Assembly (NCBI GenBank): GCA_020723365.1
Contig: DYJB01000024.1
Location: 3,244-22,511 of the forward strand
Direction of reading: 5' to 3'
DNA: 19,268 nucleotides
From: Candidatus Aquidulcis sp.
GTDB lineage: Bacteria > Chloroflexota > Anaerolineae > Anaerolineales > E44-bin32
Positions within the stretch are counted from its first letter, which is position 1. Each line of letters starts with the position of its first letter. The notes beneath the pieces are model-generated. The model was not told the DNA's origin and did no database searches. It saw only the letters and a list, made by a program, of their open reading frames with translations. Below are positions 1 through 7,325 of this stretch, piece after piece. Made by a program: the position numbers and the translations under genes.

Positions 1-840
1 CAGGAAGGCCTCCGTGATGGCCAGCTTGTTCTCGATGCCGCCGCTGGTGTAGTTGGTCCCGTCGTAGTACGACTGCCAGGCCGTGCCGCGCGGCTCCCAG
101 CGCAGGCCGCGAATCGTGGCCTCCAGGTTCTCGGCCATCCCGATGTGCCCGGCGCGTGTCATGCGTCCGCGAGCCGGGGCGGCCTTGGCCTCCGAGTAGC
201 GTCGCTGGGCGCCGGCGTGCAGATGGAGGTGCAGGGCCAGGCCGGCGCTGAAGCGCGTGCGGCCGGGCAGCAGGCGAGAGGCCAGGTCGAGGGGAACGCC
301 GTCGATGTAGATGCGCATCAGCTGCGACAGGCGTACGTCGACGTGCGCCATCAGCGCCAGCGGCGCCAGGAAGTGCTGACAGAACTGGCGGTAGGCGGTC
401 CACGGCCGCTCCTCGGCCAGCCGCTCGAAGGAGAGCGTGTCGATCAGGACCGGGCGCGATCCCCGGAACTGGATGTTGTAGGCGCTGGCATCCTTCAGGC
501 ACAGGCCACGCGCCAGGGCGCGCTTCTGGACCTCGAGCGTGGCCAGGGCGGCGCGCTTGAGCTGGCCGAAGCACCATTCGTAGGGGTAGGAGATGAAGGG
601 GATGCGCTCCGGCTCAAGCACCTTGAAGGCCAGGGCCGGATCGGCCGGCGCCTCCTCCAGCTCGCGGTGAGGAACCAGCAAGCCCGCGCCGACAAGCTCC
701 TCGTACAGCCCGGAACCGTTGAGCAGGGCGTAGTCCTGGCGATAGGCCTGATTGACCTGGCGCAGGAGCCGGCCTTCCCGCTGAAACAGGAATCCGGAGC
801 GATCGCGAAAGGAGGCTGGCAGCCGCCGGGCGTCAGGCAC
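1..840 (-). CDS. SAM-dependent methyltransferase-like protein (NoeA-related), N-terminal part only
   Basis: The frame is open from a GTG at 840 to the left edge: 280 residues, no stop, so the C-terminus lies outside. The visible part resembles the N-terminal half of proteins annotated as class I SAM-dependent methyltransferases related to nodulation protein NoeA. The segment SYPYEWCF (about residues 84-91) and the late stretch YYDGTNYTSGGIENK (258-272) are typical of what precedes the Rossmann methyltransferase domain in that family. The methyltransferase motifs themselves are not in the window. Residues 115-138 read LKDASAYNIQF followed by VLIDTLSF, which looks like the catalytic-loop Asp/Asn and metal-binding Asp of aminoglycoside-kinase-like folds (D117, N122, D134). 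The GTG overlaps the end of the upstream 75-residue gene by 8 nt, implying translational coupling. Substrate is unknown. The family call comes from memory of its sequence pattern, not from a search. Confidence 0.72.
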   Translation of the reverse strand, partial: MPDARRLPASFRDRSGFLFQREGRLLRQVNQAYRQDYALLNGSGLYEELVGAGLLVPHRELEEAPADPALAFKVLEPERIPFISYPYEWCFGQLKRAALATLEVQKRALARGLCLKDASAYNIQFRGSRPVLIDTLSFERLAEERPWTAYRQFCQHFLAPLALMAHVDVRLSQLMRIYIDGVPLDLASRLLPGRTRFSAGLALHLHLHAGAQRRYSEAKAAPARGRMTRAGHIGMAENLEATIRGLRWEPRGTAWQSYYDGTNYTSGGIENKLAITEAFL

Positions 841-1060
841 CGGGCTTGTCCTCCGGGGGAGTCGCGGGCTGATCGCTGGCGTTCGACTTGCGCGTGAAGC
901 GCGCCTTGATCTTGGCCCACGACATGCGGAGCGCCACCAGGCCGCCCAGGATTCCGGCGACCAGCAGCTGCAGGATGAAGCTGCCCGATCCGGGATCGAG
1001 GTAGGCGAGAGGTGCGCGGGCGCCCAGAAGGGGCTCTAGTACATGGAGAGGGCTCGACAT
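833..1060 (-). CDS. small membrane protein with YLDPGSGS motif
   Basis: This gene encodes 75 residues with one hydrophobic segment (about 28-45) preceded by AYLDPGSGSFILQ and followed by a basic stretch (MSWAKIKARFTRK) and a Pro/Glu-rich tail. The layout suggests a single-pass inner-membrane protein with a cytoplasmic basic tail. I recall short proteins with the same Tyr-Leu-Asp-Pro-Gly-Ser-Gly-Ser segment next to methyltransferase or sulfatase-like genes in other bacteria, but no function is known to me. The start at 1060 is chosen because AGGAG at 1069-1073 sits 8 nt upstream. The in-frame ATG at 1066 is only 2 nt from it. The gene lies 209 nt downstream of the sulfatase-like gene and overlaps the methyltransferase-like gene by 8 nt. 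The 1061-1269 gap shows no convincing promoter, only a weak CATAAT-like element on the minus strand and a 6-bp hairpin at 1226-1243. Confidence 0.8.
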   Translation of the reverse strand: MSSPLHVLEPLLGARAPLAYLDPGSGSFILQLLVAGILGGLVALRMSWAKIKARFTRKSNASDQPATPPEDKPGA

Positions 1061-1068
1061 CGTCATGT

Positions 1069-1073
1069 CTCCT
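1069..1073 (-). promoter_or_regulatory. ribosome binding site deciding the start of the 75-residue protein
   Basis: On the minus strand AGGAG is followed by 8 nt and then the ATG at 1060. A second ATG at 1066 lies only 2 nt from the AGGAG and is too close for normal initiation, so the shorter product is preferred. Confidence 0.7.
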
Positions 1074-1269
1074 AAAGGAAGCTTACCCTGGCCGGCATGC
1101 TGCGTGGGTCTGCAGGGTAGGGGACAGAATCCCATGCATATCAGCTTGAACGCCAATTATGCCACGTCTCGCGCGCCACGCGGGAGCCGGCGGGCGCCGA
1201 TCGCGCAGCGACGCAGGGGGGCGGGAGTGTCCATCCAGACACTGCTCGTTCACGGTCGGCCCGATCGCC

Positions 1270-2889
1270 TCACTCTCCGTCAGGAGGGCAGGCCGGGGCG
1301 GTGAGCTCCTCTGCTGGTTCGGCGTCCGGGGTTGCGGCGGCGGCCTGGAAGTCGTAAGGCCAGCGCCAGGTGGAGAAGTAGCTGCGGTTCTCCAGGATCG
1401 GATAGGCGGTCCCAAAGGCATGGTTGAAGACGATCCGGAACGTGTTGACCGGCGTGAGTTCGTCGTCCAGCGCCGGATCCCGCTCTCCGCCGAGGTAGAT
1501 GGCATTCAGGATCGCGTGCCGCTCCCATGTGTCGCTGAGCCTCGGAACGTCCCAGTTGAGCCGGGAGCCTGGCCCGTGATCGCCTTGCAGGATGATGATC
1601 GGGGGAGTGGTGGGCCCCGTCTGGATCGCCACGACCAGGGTGCGGAGGACGGTGTTCAGGTAGGCCAGCTGGCTGGTATATCCCTCAACGTACTCGGCAG
1701 TCGTCATGCCGGTCTCGTTTCCGTCCCGCAGGAGGTATGGGCGTTCCGGTGTCCGTGGGCGGCCATCTTCGAGGAAGACGAACGGAGGGTGAGGGATCAC
1801 CAGGTGCGCAAAGACGAATTTGGGGCCGGGAACCGAGGCCAGGCGGGCCAGTTCCTCGAAACCGAACGCCAGCATGTCGCCATGGGCGGCGTAGCCGGGG
1901 AAGAGCGGCGGCACGCCTGGGATGAGCCGACGGTAACCCAGAATCGAAAAGGCACTTCGGTCGAACAGAAGCGCCTCGAAGGGCGTGGCGGCTCGAAGGG
2001 GGGGGATGAGGAACCTGTCGGCGCTTTCGATTTCGGAGCGCCGGTACTCTGTGGCAAACGCGTACGTCTCATACCCCATAGCCCGGAGGCTCGACTGGAC
2101 GAGGCTCGACCCGATCAAGCCATCCAGAGGGTTCTGGTCCTGAGAGCAACGCCCCAGCTGGGCCGGCAAGAAATCGAGATAGGTAAGGTTCAAGGTGGAC
2201 GCAAGGGATAGCGTCGTCTGGCTGTAGTTGCTGAAGCTCGCATCCGCGACATGGAAGCCGCGGGAGCGCAGGAACTCGACGAAGGGGGAGTTGTCGTAGC
2301 CGTAGCGCGTTTCGAGCAAGTCGGCACGGCCGTATCCATCCAGCACAACAAAGTAGATGTCCGGCAGCGGGCGCTGGGGATCGGCTCGCACGGGCGACTC
2401 AGCAACGGGGACAGGGGGCAGGGGACGGCGGGCCTGGACCAGCTCGAAGTGGATGATGTCGGCCAGGGGGAGGGCGAGAATGGCCAGGCCGGTGAGGTTC
2501 GCCCACGGGGTGAGCGATGCCAGCCGCCACCGGCTGCGTGTCACCACAGCGAAGAGCGTCAAGAAGAGCGCTGTCAGCGCCAGGCCGAGCGTCCTGAGTG
2601 CCCAGGCGGGAGTCTCGGGCGGGGGGTCGGCGAGCAAGAGCGCGTAGAGGGGTGTGTACAGGGTGAAGGCGCACGCCATCGACGCGAGCGCGGCGGCCTT
2701 GTGCCTATCGCGCAGCACTCGCCAGAGGACCAGGCTCAGCGCCACGGAGCACGCAACCACAGCGAGGGCGGGCCGCCAGATGTACCGGGCAGGCAAAGGC
2801 TCAATCGTCTCCGCCGCGAGGGCAGCGACGGGCGCGAGGGAGAACAGGGCCGGGTGCCAAGGGAAGCGGGCGGTTTGCCTCAGTCCCAT
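1270..2889 (-). CDS. membrane-anchored sulfatase-like hydrolase/transferase (alkaline phosphatase superfamily)
   Basis: The protein has 539 residues. Four or five hydrophobic segments lie within residues 10-150, beginning with FPWHPALFSLAP, followed by a large extracytoplasmic catalytic domain. In the domain, VVLDGYGRADLL (about 181-192) supplies the first metal-binding Asp (D184). SQTTLSLASTLN (223-234) supplies the likely Thr/Ser nucleophile near T225. PHPPF (H367) and QGDHG (D437, H438) supply the remaining metal ligands. This order matches the sulfatase/LTA-synthase-like branch of the alkaline phosphatase superfamily. Such proteins usually hydrolyse or transfer phospho- or sulfo-groups on envelope polymers. 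There is no Cys/Ser-x-Pro-x-Arg formylglycine motif, so it is probably not a classical sulfatase. An upstream in-frame ATG at 2985 would add 32 residues, but it falls in the hairpin behind hppA and precedes a non-membrane stretch, so I use 2889. The ribosome binding site is weak (AAAGAG). The substrate is unknown. Confidence 0.85.
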   Translation of the reverse strand: MGLRQTARFPWHPALFSLAPVAALAAETIEPLPARYIWRPALAVVACSVALSLVLWRVLRDRHKAAALASMACAFTLYTPLYALLLADPPPETPAWALRTLGLALTALFLTLFAVVTRSRWRLASLTPWANLTGLAILALPLADIIHFELVQARRPLPPVPVAESPVRADPQRPLPDIYFVVLDGYGRADLLETRYGYDNSPFVEFLRSRGFHVADASFSNYSQTTLSLASTLNLTYLDFLPAQLGRCSQDQNPLDGLIGSSLVQSSLRAMGYETYAFATEYRRSEIESADRFLIPPLRAATPFEALLFDRSAFSILGYRRLIPGVPPLFPGYAAHGDMLAFGFEELARLASVPGPKFVFAHLVIPHPPFVFLEDGRPRTPERPYLLRDGNETGMTTAEYVEGYTSQLAYLNTVLRTLVVAIQTGPTTPPIIILQGDHGPGSRLNWDVPRLSDTWERHAILNAIYLGGERDPALDDELTPVNTFRIVFNHAFGTAYPILENRSYFSTWRWPYDFQAAAATPDAEPAEELTAPACPPDGE

Positions 2890-2984
2890 TGTCCGCTCTT
2901 TGTGATCCAATGCCGTGTCGGGACTTCCGGGGGATACCTTACCGCTGCGTGGCTTGGCGCACAAGCGGCGCCGTGTGCCATGCA

Positions 2985-3011
2985 AGAGGCCCGGGGCATG
3001 CCCGGGCCTCT
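2985..3011 (-). terminator. strong hairpin behind hppA
   Basis: A perfect 11-bp inverted repeat (AGAGGCCCGGG / CCCGGGCCTCT) encloses a 5-nt loop, 22 nt after the hppA stop on the minus strand. It has no T-run on the 3' side, so it is either a T-poor terminator or a 3' stabilising/processing structure. It probably separates or attenuates expression of the downstream sulfatase-like gene. Confidence 0.6.
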
Positions 3012-3033
3012 GGTGTATAGGAGCGAGGAGGGC

Positions 3034-5376
3034 TCAGGATGACGGGCCGTCGACAGCGACCGCCGGGGCAGGGCGCTTCGACTGCCAGATGGCCCAGGCC
3101 AGCAGCGCCACAAGCGCGATGACCACCAGCCAGCCGCCCAGGCCCAGCGAGCGGTACTGCACGACAATCGGGGCGATGATGACCGACACCAGGTTGACGA
3201 CCTTGATCATCGGGTTGAGGGCCGGCCCGGCTGTGTCCTTCATCGGATCGCCGACCGTATCCCCGACCACCCCCGCCTTGTGCCGTTCGGAGCCCTTGCC
3301 GGTGTTGGCGCCCGCGTCCCTCGGTTCGTCCTCGATCAGCTTCTTGGCGTTGTCCCAGGCGCCCCCGGCGTTGTTCATGAAGACCGCCAGCAGCTGACCG
3401 GAGACGATGATTCCAGCCAGGAAGCCACCCAGGGCCTCGACCTGGAAGACCATTCCGACGACGATGGGCGTGACGACGCCCAGCAAGGCAAGGCTGACCA
3501 GCTCCTTCTGCGAGGCTGTCGTGGCGATCGAGATCGCCTGGCGATAGTCGGGCTTGACCTTGCCCTCCAACACGCCCAGGCGGAACTGGCGCCTGGCTTC
3601 CTGCACGATGAGGGCCGAGGCGCGGCTGACGGCCTGGATGGCGAAGGACGAGAACAGCCAGGGCAGGGCACCGCCGATGAGCATGCCGACGAAGACGCCC
3701 GGCACATCGACGCGAATGCCGATGGAGGCAATGCGCTCAGCCACCGGGACCCCGAGCGTCGCCTGGGCACGGCCCACATCCACCAGGTAGGAGCCAAACA
3801 GCGAGACGGCGGCGATGACCGCCGACCCGATGGCCACGCCCTTGGTGATGGCCTTGGTCGTGTTGCCCACGGCGTCCAGGTCGGCCATGATTTGCTGCGC
3901 GGACTGGGTCTCCGGGTCGTCCTGGCCGGACCACGACATCTCGCCGATGCCATTGGCGTTGTCGGCGATCGGGCCGAACGAGTCCATCGCCACGTTGTTG
4001 CCGGTCAGCGTCAGCATGCCGATGCCGGTCATGGCGACGCCGTAGAGGATGAAGGTCGTGCGGTCGATCCCCTCCACGCCCGGAATGGTACCGAAGATGC
4101 CGATGGAGGCGACGATCGTGAGGGCGATCACCAGGATCGACCATACGGACGACTCGTAGCCGACGGCGATGCCTTGCAGGATCAGGGTGGCGGGGCCGGT
4201 GTCGGCGCCGCGCTTGATCTCCTTGACGGGGGTGTTGTGCGTGCCGGTGAAGTACTCCGTGAGCCGATCGATCAGGATCGCCAGCAGCACGCCCACGGCC
4301 ACGGCGAGCGGTGCGCGCCACCAGCCGCCCCAGGCCTGCATGGCCGGCGTGTTCATGTACAGGAAGCCGGCGATGAAGAACAGCACGGCCGAGATGGCGG
4401 CCGAGGAAAGGAAGCCCCGGAAGATGGCTGCCATGGCGTCGCCGCTCTTGCCCGGCCCGCCGCGCACGACGTACGTCCCGATGATGGACGACAGCACGCC
4501 GATGCCTCGCACGACGAGCGGGAAGACGATCCACTCCATGCGCCCGGTCAGGTGCCACAGCGCCAGGCCCAGGATCAGGCCCGATACGATCGTCACCTCG
4601 TAGCTCTCGAAGATGTCGGCCGCCATGCCGGCGCAGTCGCCGACGTTGTCGCCCACCAGGTCGGCCACCACGGCCGGGTTGCGCGGGTCGTCCTCGGGGA
4701 TGCCGGCCTCGACCTTGCCCACCAGGTCGGCTCCGACGTCGGCCGCCTTGGTGAAGATGCCGCCGCCGACGCGCATGAACAGCGCCAGAAGGGTGCCGCC
4801 GAAGCCGAAGCCCAGCAGCGCGTCCGGGGCGGCGATGCCCAGCACGATGAAGATCGACGTCCCGCCCAGCAGGCCCAGGCCGTCGGTCAGCATGCCGGTG
4901 ATCGTGCCCGCCCGGTAGGCGATGCGCAGGGCATCGCCGAAGGAGCGGCGGGAGGCCGAGGCCACGCGCACGTTGGCCTCGACGGCCATCCGCATCCCGA
5001 TTTGCCCGACGGCCAGGCTGAAACCGGCGCCCATCACGAAGGCGGCGGCGCGCGCCAGGCCGATGATCAGGCGCACCTGCGCCTCACCCAGGGAGGAGAA
5101 CCTCTCCAGCGCCTCGGGCGTCGGCGGCACGATGTAGACGGAAAGGAAGAGCGCGATCGTCAGTACGATGATCAGCGGCAGGATGGATCTCAGCTGGCGC
5201 CGGAGGTAGGCATCGGCGCCATCCCGGATGGCGGCCCACACCACCTGCATCTTCTCGCTGCCGCGGTCTTCCTTCATAATCTGCTGGCGCAGGAACACGG
5301 CATAGGCCAGCCCGAGGAGCGCGGTGCCGAAGACGGCCCAAATCGCAGTCTGCTCGAGGGATGTCAGACCCTGCAT
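3034..5376 (-). CDS. hppA: K+-independent proton-translocating membrane pyrophosphatase
   Basis: This 780-residue, multi-spanning protein couples pyrophosphate hydrolysis to ion pumping across the cytoplasmic membrane. The substrate-binding signature is intact: DVGADLVGKVEAGIPEDDP begins at D213, and DLVGDNVGDCAGMAAD (239-254) carries the acidic Mg-PPi ligands. A C-terminal GVVGDTVGDPMKDTAGP segment completes the active site. At 504-509 the sequence is GNTTKA, with Lys508 followed by Thr511. In this family that Lys/Thr pair marks K+-independent enzymes (K+-dependent ones have Ala and Gly), which are H+ pumps. The start at 5376 is preceded by AGGAGG with a 10-nt spacer. A near-consensus promoter lies at 5428-5456, and a strong hairpin follows the stop. 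The gene appears complete and somewhat longer than the usual 660-770 residues. Confidence 0.97.
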   Translation of the reverse strand: MQGLTSLEQTAIWAVFGTALLGLAYAVFLRQQIMKEDRGSEKMQVVWAAIRDGADAYLRRQLRSILPLIIVLTIALFLSVYIVPPTPEALERFSSLGEAQVRLIIGLARAAAFVMGAGFSLAVGQIGMRMAVEANVRVASASRRSFGDALRIAYRAGTITGMLTDGLGLLGGTSIFIVLGIAAPDALLGFGFGGTLLALFMRVGGGIFTKAADVGADLVGKVEAGIPEDDPRNPAVVADLVGDNVGDCAGMAADIFESYEVTIVSGLILGLALWHLTGRMEWIVFPLVVRGIGVLSSIIGTYVVRGGPGKSGDAMAAIFRGFLSSAAISAVLFFIAGFLYMNTPAMQAWGGWWRAPLAVAVGVLLAILIDRLTEYFTGTHNTPVKEIKRGADTGPATLILQGIAVGYESSVWSILVIALTIVASIGIFGTIPGVEGIDRTTFILYGVAMTGIGMLTLTGNNVAMDSFGPIADNANGIGEMSWSGQDDPETQSAQQIMADLDAVGNTTKAITKGVAIGSAVIAAVSLFGSYLVDVGRAQATLGVPVAERIASIGIRVDVPGVFVGMLIGGALPWLFSSFAIQAVSRASALIVQEARRQFRLGVLEGKVKPDYRQAISIATTASQKELVSLALLGVVTPIVVGMVFQVEALGGFLAGIIVSGQLLAVFMNNAGGAWDNAKKLIEDEPRDAGANTGKGSERHKAGVVGDTVGDPMKDTAGPALNPMIKVVNLVSVIIAPIVVQYRSLGLGGWLVVIALVALLAWAIWQSKRPAPAVAVDGPSS

Positions 5377-5427
5377 CGCCGAGAGCCCTCCTGAAGATGA
5401 AATCCTACACAAAGGGGGAACAATCCG

Positions 5428-5456
5428 ATTGTACAGGGCGGCCAGAGGGCTGTCAA
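5428..5456 (-). promoter_or_regulatory. sigma-70-type promoter of hppA
   Basis: On the minus strand TTGACA (5451-5456) is followed by a 17-nt spacer and TACAAT (5428-5433). This predicts a transcript start near 5421 and a leader of about 45 nt before the hppA ATG. All six -35 bases and five of six -10 bases match consensus. Confidence 0.8.
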
Positions 5457-5501
5457 GCGAGCAGGGTCAGGTAAGCATTCCGTGAGAGTGCGGACAGGTG
5501 C

Positions 5502-5531
5502 TTGACACCGCCCCGCCAGCTTCTGTATAGT
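5502..5531 (+). promoter_or_regulatory. sigma-70-type promoter of the gld-type operon
   Basis: TTGACA (5502-5507) is followed by an 18-nt spacer and TATAGT (5526-5531), which is preceded by TG. Transcription would begin near 5537, leaving about 115 nt of leader before the ATPase ATG. Its -35 box starts 45 nt from the outer edge of the divergent hppA promoter, so the two may share regulatory DNA. Confidence 0.8.
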
Positions 5532-5536
5532 CAATC

Positions 5537-5608
5537 GAGGGTAGCCCTCAAGCCCCGGTGGGACCTGGGAGCACACGCCGGCGAACGAAACCGTGCGGAG
5601 TGCTTTTT
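5537..5608 (+). other. structured leader of the gld-type operon, possible attenuator
   Basis: The predicted transcript opens with a small hairpin (GAGGG / CCCTC, 5537-5549, 3-nt loop). Further on, AGCAC (5570-5574) can pair with GTGCT (5600-5604), which runs straight into five T residues (5604-5608). The pairing is short and the loop long (25 nt), so this is only a weak attenuator candidate. I do not recognise any known riboswitch consensus. Confidence 0.25.
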
Positions 5609-5652
5609 GTTCGCCCCCACCACCGCCACGCACTGCCCTGCGCGGGGAGCCA

Positions 5653-6591
5653 ATGATCGAAGTAGCGGGCCTGACCAAGTTCTACGGACCCACACCGGCC
5701 ATCCAGAACCTCAACTTCCACGCCCGGCCGGGGGAGATCGTCGGCTTTCTGGGCCCCAACGGCGCCGGCAAGACGACGACCATGCGCATCCTGACCGGCT
5801 TCATGCCGCCTACGAGCGGCACAGCCCGCGTGGCGGGCTACGACCTGGTCGATCAGTCGCTTGAGGTGCGGCGCAGGGTCGGCTACCTGCCTGAGACGGT
5901 GCCCCTCTACCCCGAGATGAGCGTTTCCGAGTACCTGGCCTTCATGGGTTCGCTGCGCCGCGTGCCGGATCTGGACGACCGCATCGACGAGGTGCTCGAG
6001 CAGGTGGACCTGAGCGAGCGTGCCGAGAGCTTCGTCGGCAACCTGTCCAAGGGATTGCGCCAGCGCCTTGGGCTGGCGCAGGCGCTGCTCCACAAGCCGG
6101 AGGTCCTGATCCTGGACGAGCCGACCATCGGGCTGGACCCGGCGCAGATCATCGAAGTGCGGCGCATCATCCAGGAGCTGGGACGCGAGCGCACCGTGCT
6201 CCTCTCGACGCATATCCTGTCCGAGGCGCAGCAGGTCTGCGACCGGGTATTGATCATCAACCACGGCACGATCGTGGCCGAGGACACGCCTGGGAACCTG
6301 CAGTCGCAGTTGGCCGGCGCCGAGCGCCTGACCGTCCTCACCTCATCGTCAAACAGCGAACTGATGAGGCTGCTTCAGGGCGTGCCGGGAGTCTCGAGCG
6401 TGCGCCCCGGCGGCCGGGAGGGGGAGGTGGAGCTGGCCACCGCGCCCGGCCGGGACGTCCGCCCCATCGTCGCCCGCCGCGTCGTCGAGGCCGGCCTCGA
6501 CCTGCTCGAGCTCCGCTCGGCCGGCATCAGCCTGGAACAGATCTTCCTGCAGCTGACGCGGGAAGAGAACGACTCCAAGGCGGGAGGCTGA
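5653..6591 (+). CDS. ABC transporter ATP-binding protein, gliding-type (GldA-like)
   Basis: This 312-residue cytoplasmic ATPase energises the ABC-2 permease encoded next. Walker A is GPNGAGKT (34-41), the ABC signature is LSKGLRQR (131-138), Walker B plus catalytic Glu is LILDEP (D155, E156), and the switch His is H187 in LSTHILSEAQQ. The C-terminal ~90 residues form the extra domain common to drug- and GldA-type ATPases. The ATG at 5653 is chosen because conserved family sequence (MIEVAGLTKFYG) starts there and GGGGAG lies 3 nt upstream of it. An in-frame ATG at 5593 would add 20 low-complexity, Pro-rich residues. The gene is first in a four-gene operon (5653-9498) behind the promoter at 5502-5531. 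The Gld-like assignment rests on the neighbours more than on the ATPase itself, and the substrate is unknown. Confidence 0.93.
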   Translation: MIEVAGLTKFYGPTPAIQNLNFHARPGEIVGFLGPNGAGKTTTMRILTGFMPPTSGTARVAGYDLVDQSLEVRRRVGYLPETVPLYPEMSVSEYLAFMGSLRRVPDLDDRIDEVLEQVDLSERAESFVGNLSKGLRQRLGLAQALLHKPEVLILDEPTIGLDPAQIIEVRRIIQELGRERTVLLSTHILSEAQQVCDRVLIINHGTIVAEDTPGNLQSQLAGAERLTVLTSSSNSELMRLLQGVPGVSSVRPGGREGEVELATAPGRDVRPIVARRVVEAGLDLLELRSAGISLEQIFLQLTREENDSKAGG

Positions 6592-6593
6592 GC

Positions 6594-7325
6594 ATGCGCA
6601 ACCTGTGGATCATCGCCAGCCGCGAATTCCGCCACTACTTCATCTCGCCGATCGCCTACGCGCTGGCCACGATGCTCTACCTGATCCTGGGGGGCATCTT
6701 CTTCATCAACATCTACTATGGACTGCAAACCGGGCAGATCAACCCCGACGGCCGCATGGTCATCGGGCCGATGGTCACCATTCTGCTCTTCGCCACGCCG
6801 GCGATCACCATGCGCCTGCTGGCGGACGAGTACCGCATGGGGACGATGGAGCTACTGCTCACGGCGCCCGTGCGCGACTGGGAGCTGGTGATCGGCAAGT
6901 GGCTGGGAGCATTCGGTTTCCTGTTCGTGGTGCTGGCCCTCACCTGGATCTACCCGCTGCTCCTGCACCGCATGACCAGTCCCGGCATCGACCAGGGCAC
7001 GCTGCTGGCCGCCTACCTCGGGTTGGCCCTGGCGGTCGGCGCCATGCTGGCCATCGGCGTTTTCATCTCGACCCTCTTCCGCAGCTCCGTGGCGGCTTTC
7101 TTCGTGGCGCTGGGCGTCATGTTGGCCTTGTGGATCATCGGCGGGCTGTCGTCGGGCGCCGGCACCGGCGCGCAGCTCGCCGGCTGGCTGAGCTTCGTCG
7201 ACCACTACTACAACAACTTCTACCGCGGCGTCCTCGATCTTGGCGACGCCGTCTATTTCCTTAGCCTGACGGCGCTGGCCCTCTTCCTGGGCGCGCAAGT
7301 GGTCCAGGCGCGGAGGTGGCGATGA
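6594..7325 (+). CDS. ABC-2 type permease, GldF-like
   Basis: The product has 243 residues and about six membrane-spanning segments. It opens with MRNLWIIASREFRHYFISPIA, the amphipathic lead-in helix typical of GldF/NosY-type ABC-2 permeases. The loop after the second segment carries RLLADEYRMGTMELLLTAPV (about 74-93), a hallmark of this family that contacts the ATPase. The start lies 2 nt after the ATPase stop, and the GGGAGG within the end of the upstream gene serves as ribosome binding site. The last 4 nt overlap the next gene (ATGA). It should form the membrane channel with the ATPase and the following GldG-like protein. Confidence 0.93.
   Translation: MRNLWIIASREFRHYFISPIAYALATMLYLILGGIFFINIYYGLQTGQINPDGRMVIGPMVTILLFATPAITMRLLADEYRMGTMELLLTAPVRDWELVIGKWLGAFGFLFVVLALTWIYPLLLHRMTSPGIDQGTLLAAYLGLALAVGAMLAIGVFISTLFRSSVAAFFVALGVMLALWIIGGLSSGAGTGAQLAGWLSFVDHYYNNFYRGVLDLGDAVYFLSLTALALFLGAQVVQARRWR

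Noticed and set aside
145..897. 250-codon open frame on the plus strand at the left edge
   Set aside because: Opposite a minus-strand frame with coherent protein sequence and overlap-coupled start; product is Arg/Gly/Gln-rich.
3280..5394. 704-codon open frame on the plus strand opposite hppA
   Set aside because: It is the antisense shadow of a confidently identified pyrophosphatase gene. The predicted product is His/Asp/Gly/Arg-rich with no domain, as expected from GC-rich codon bias.
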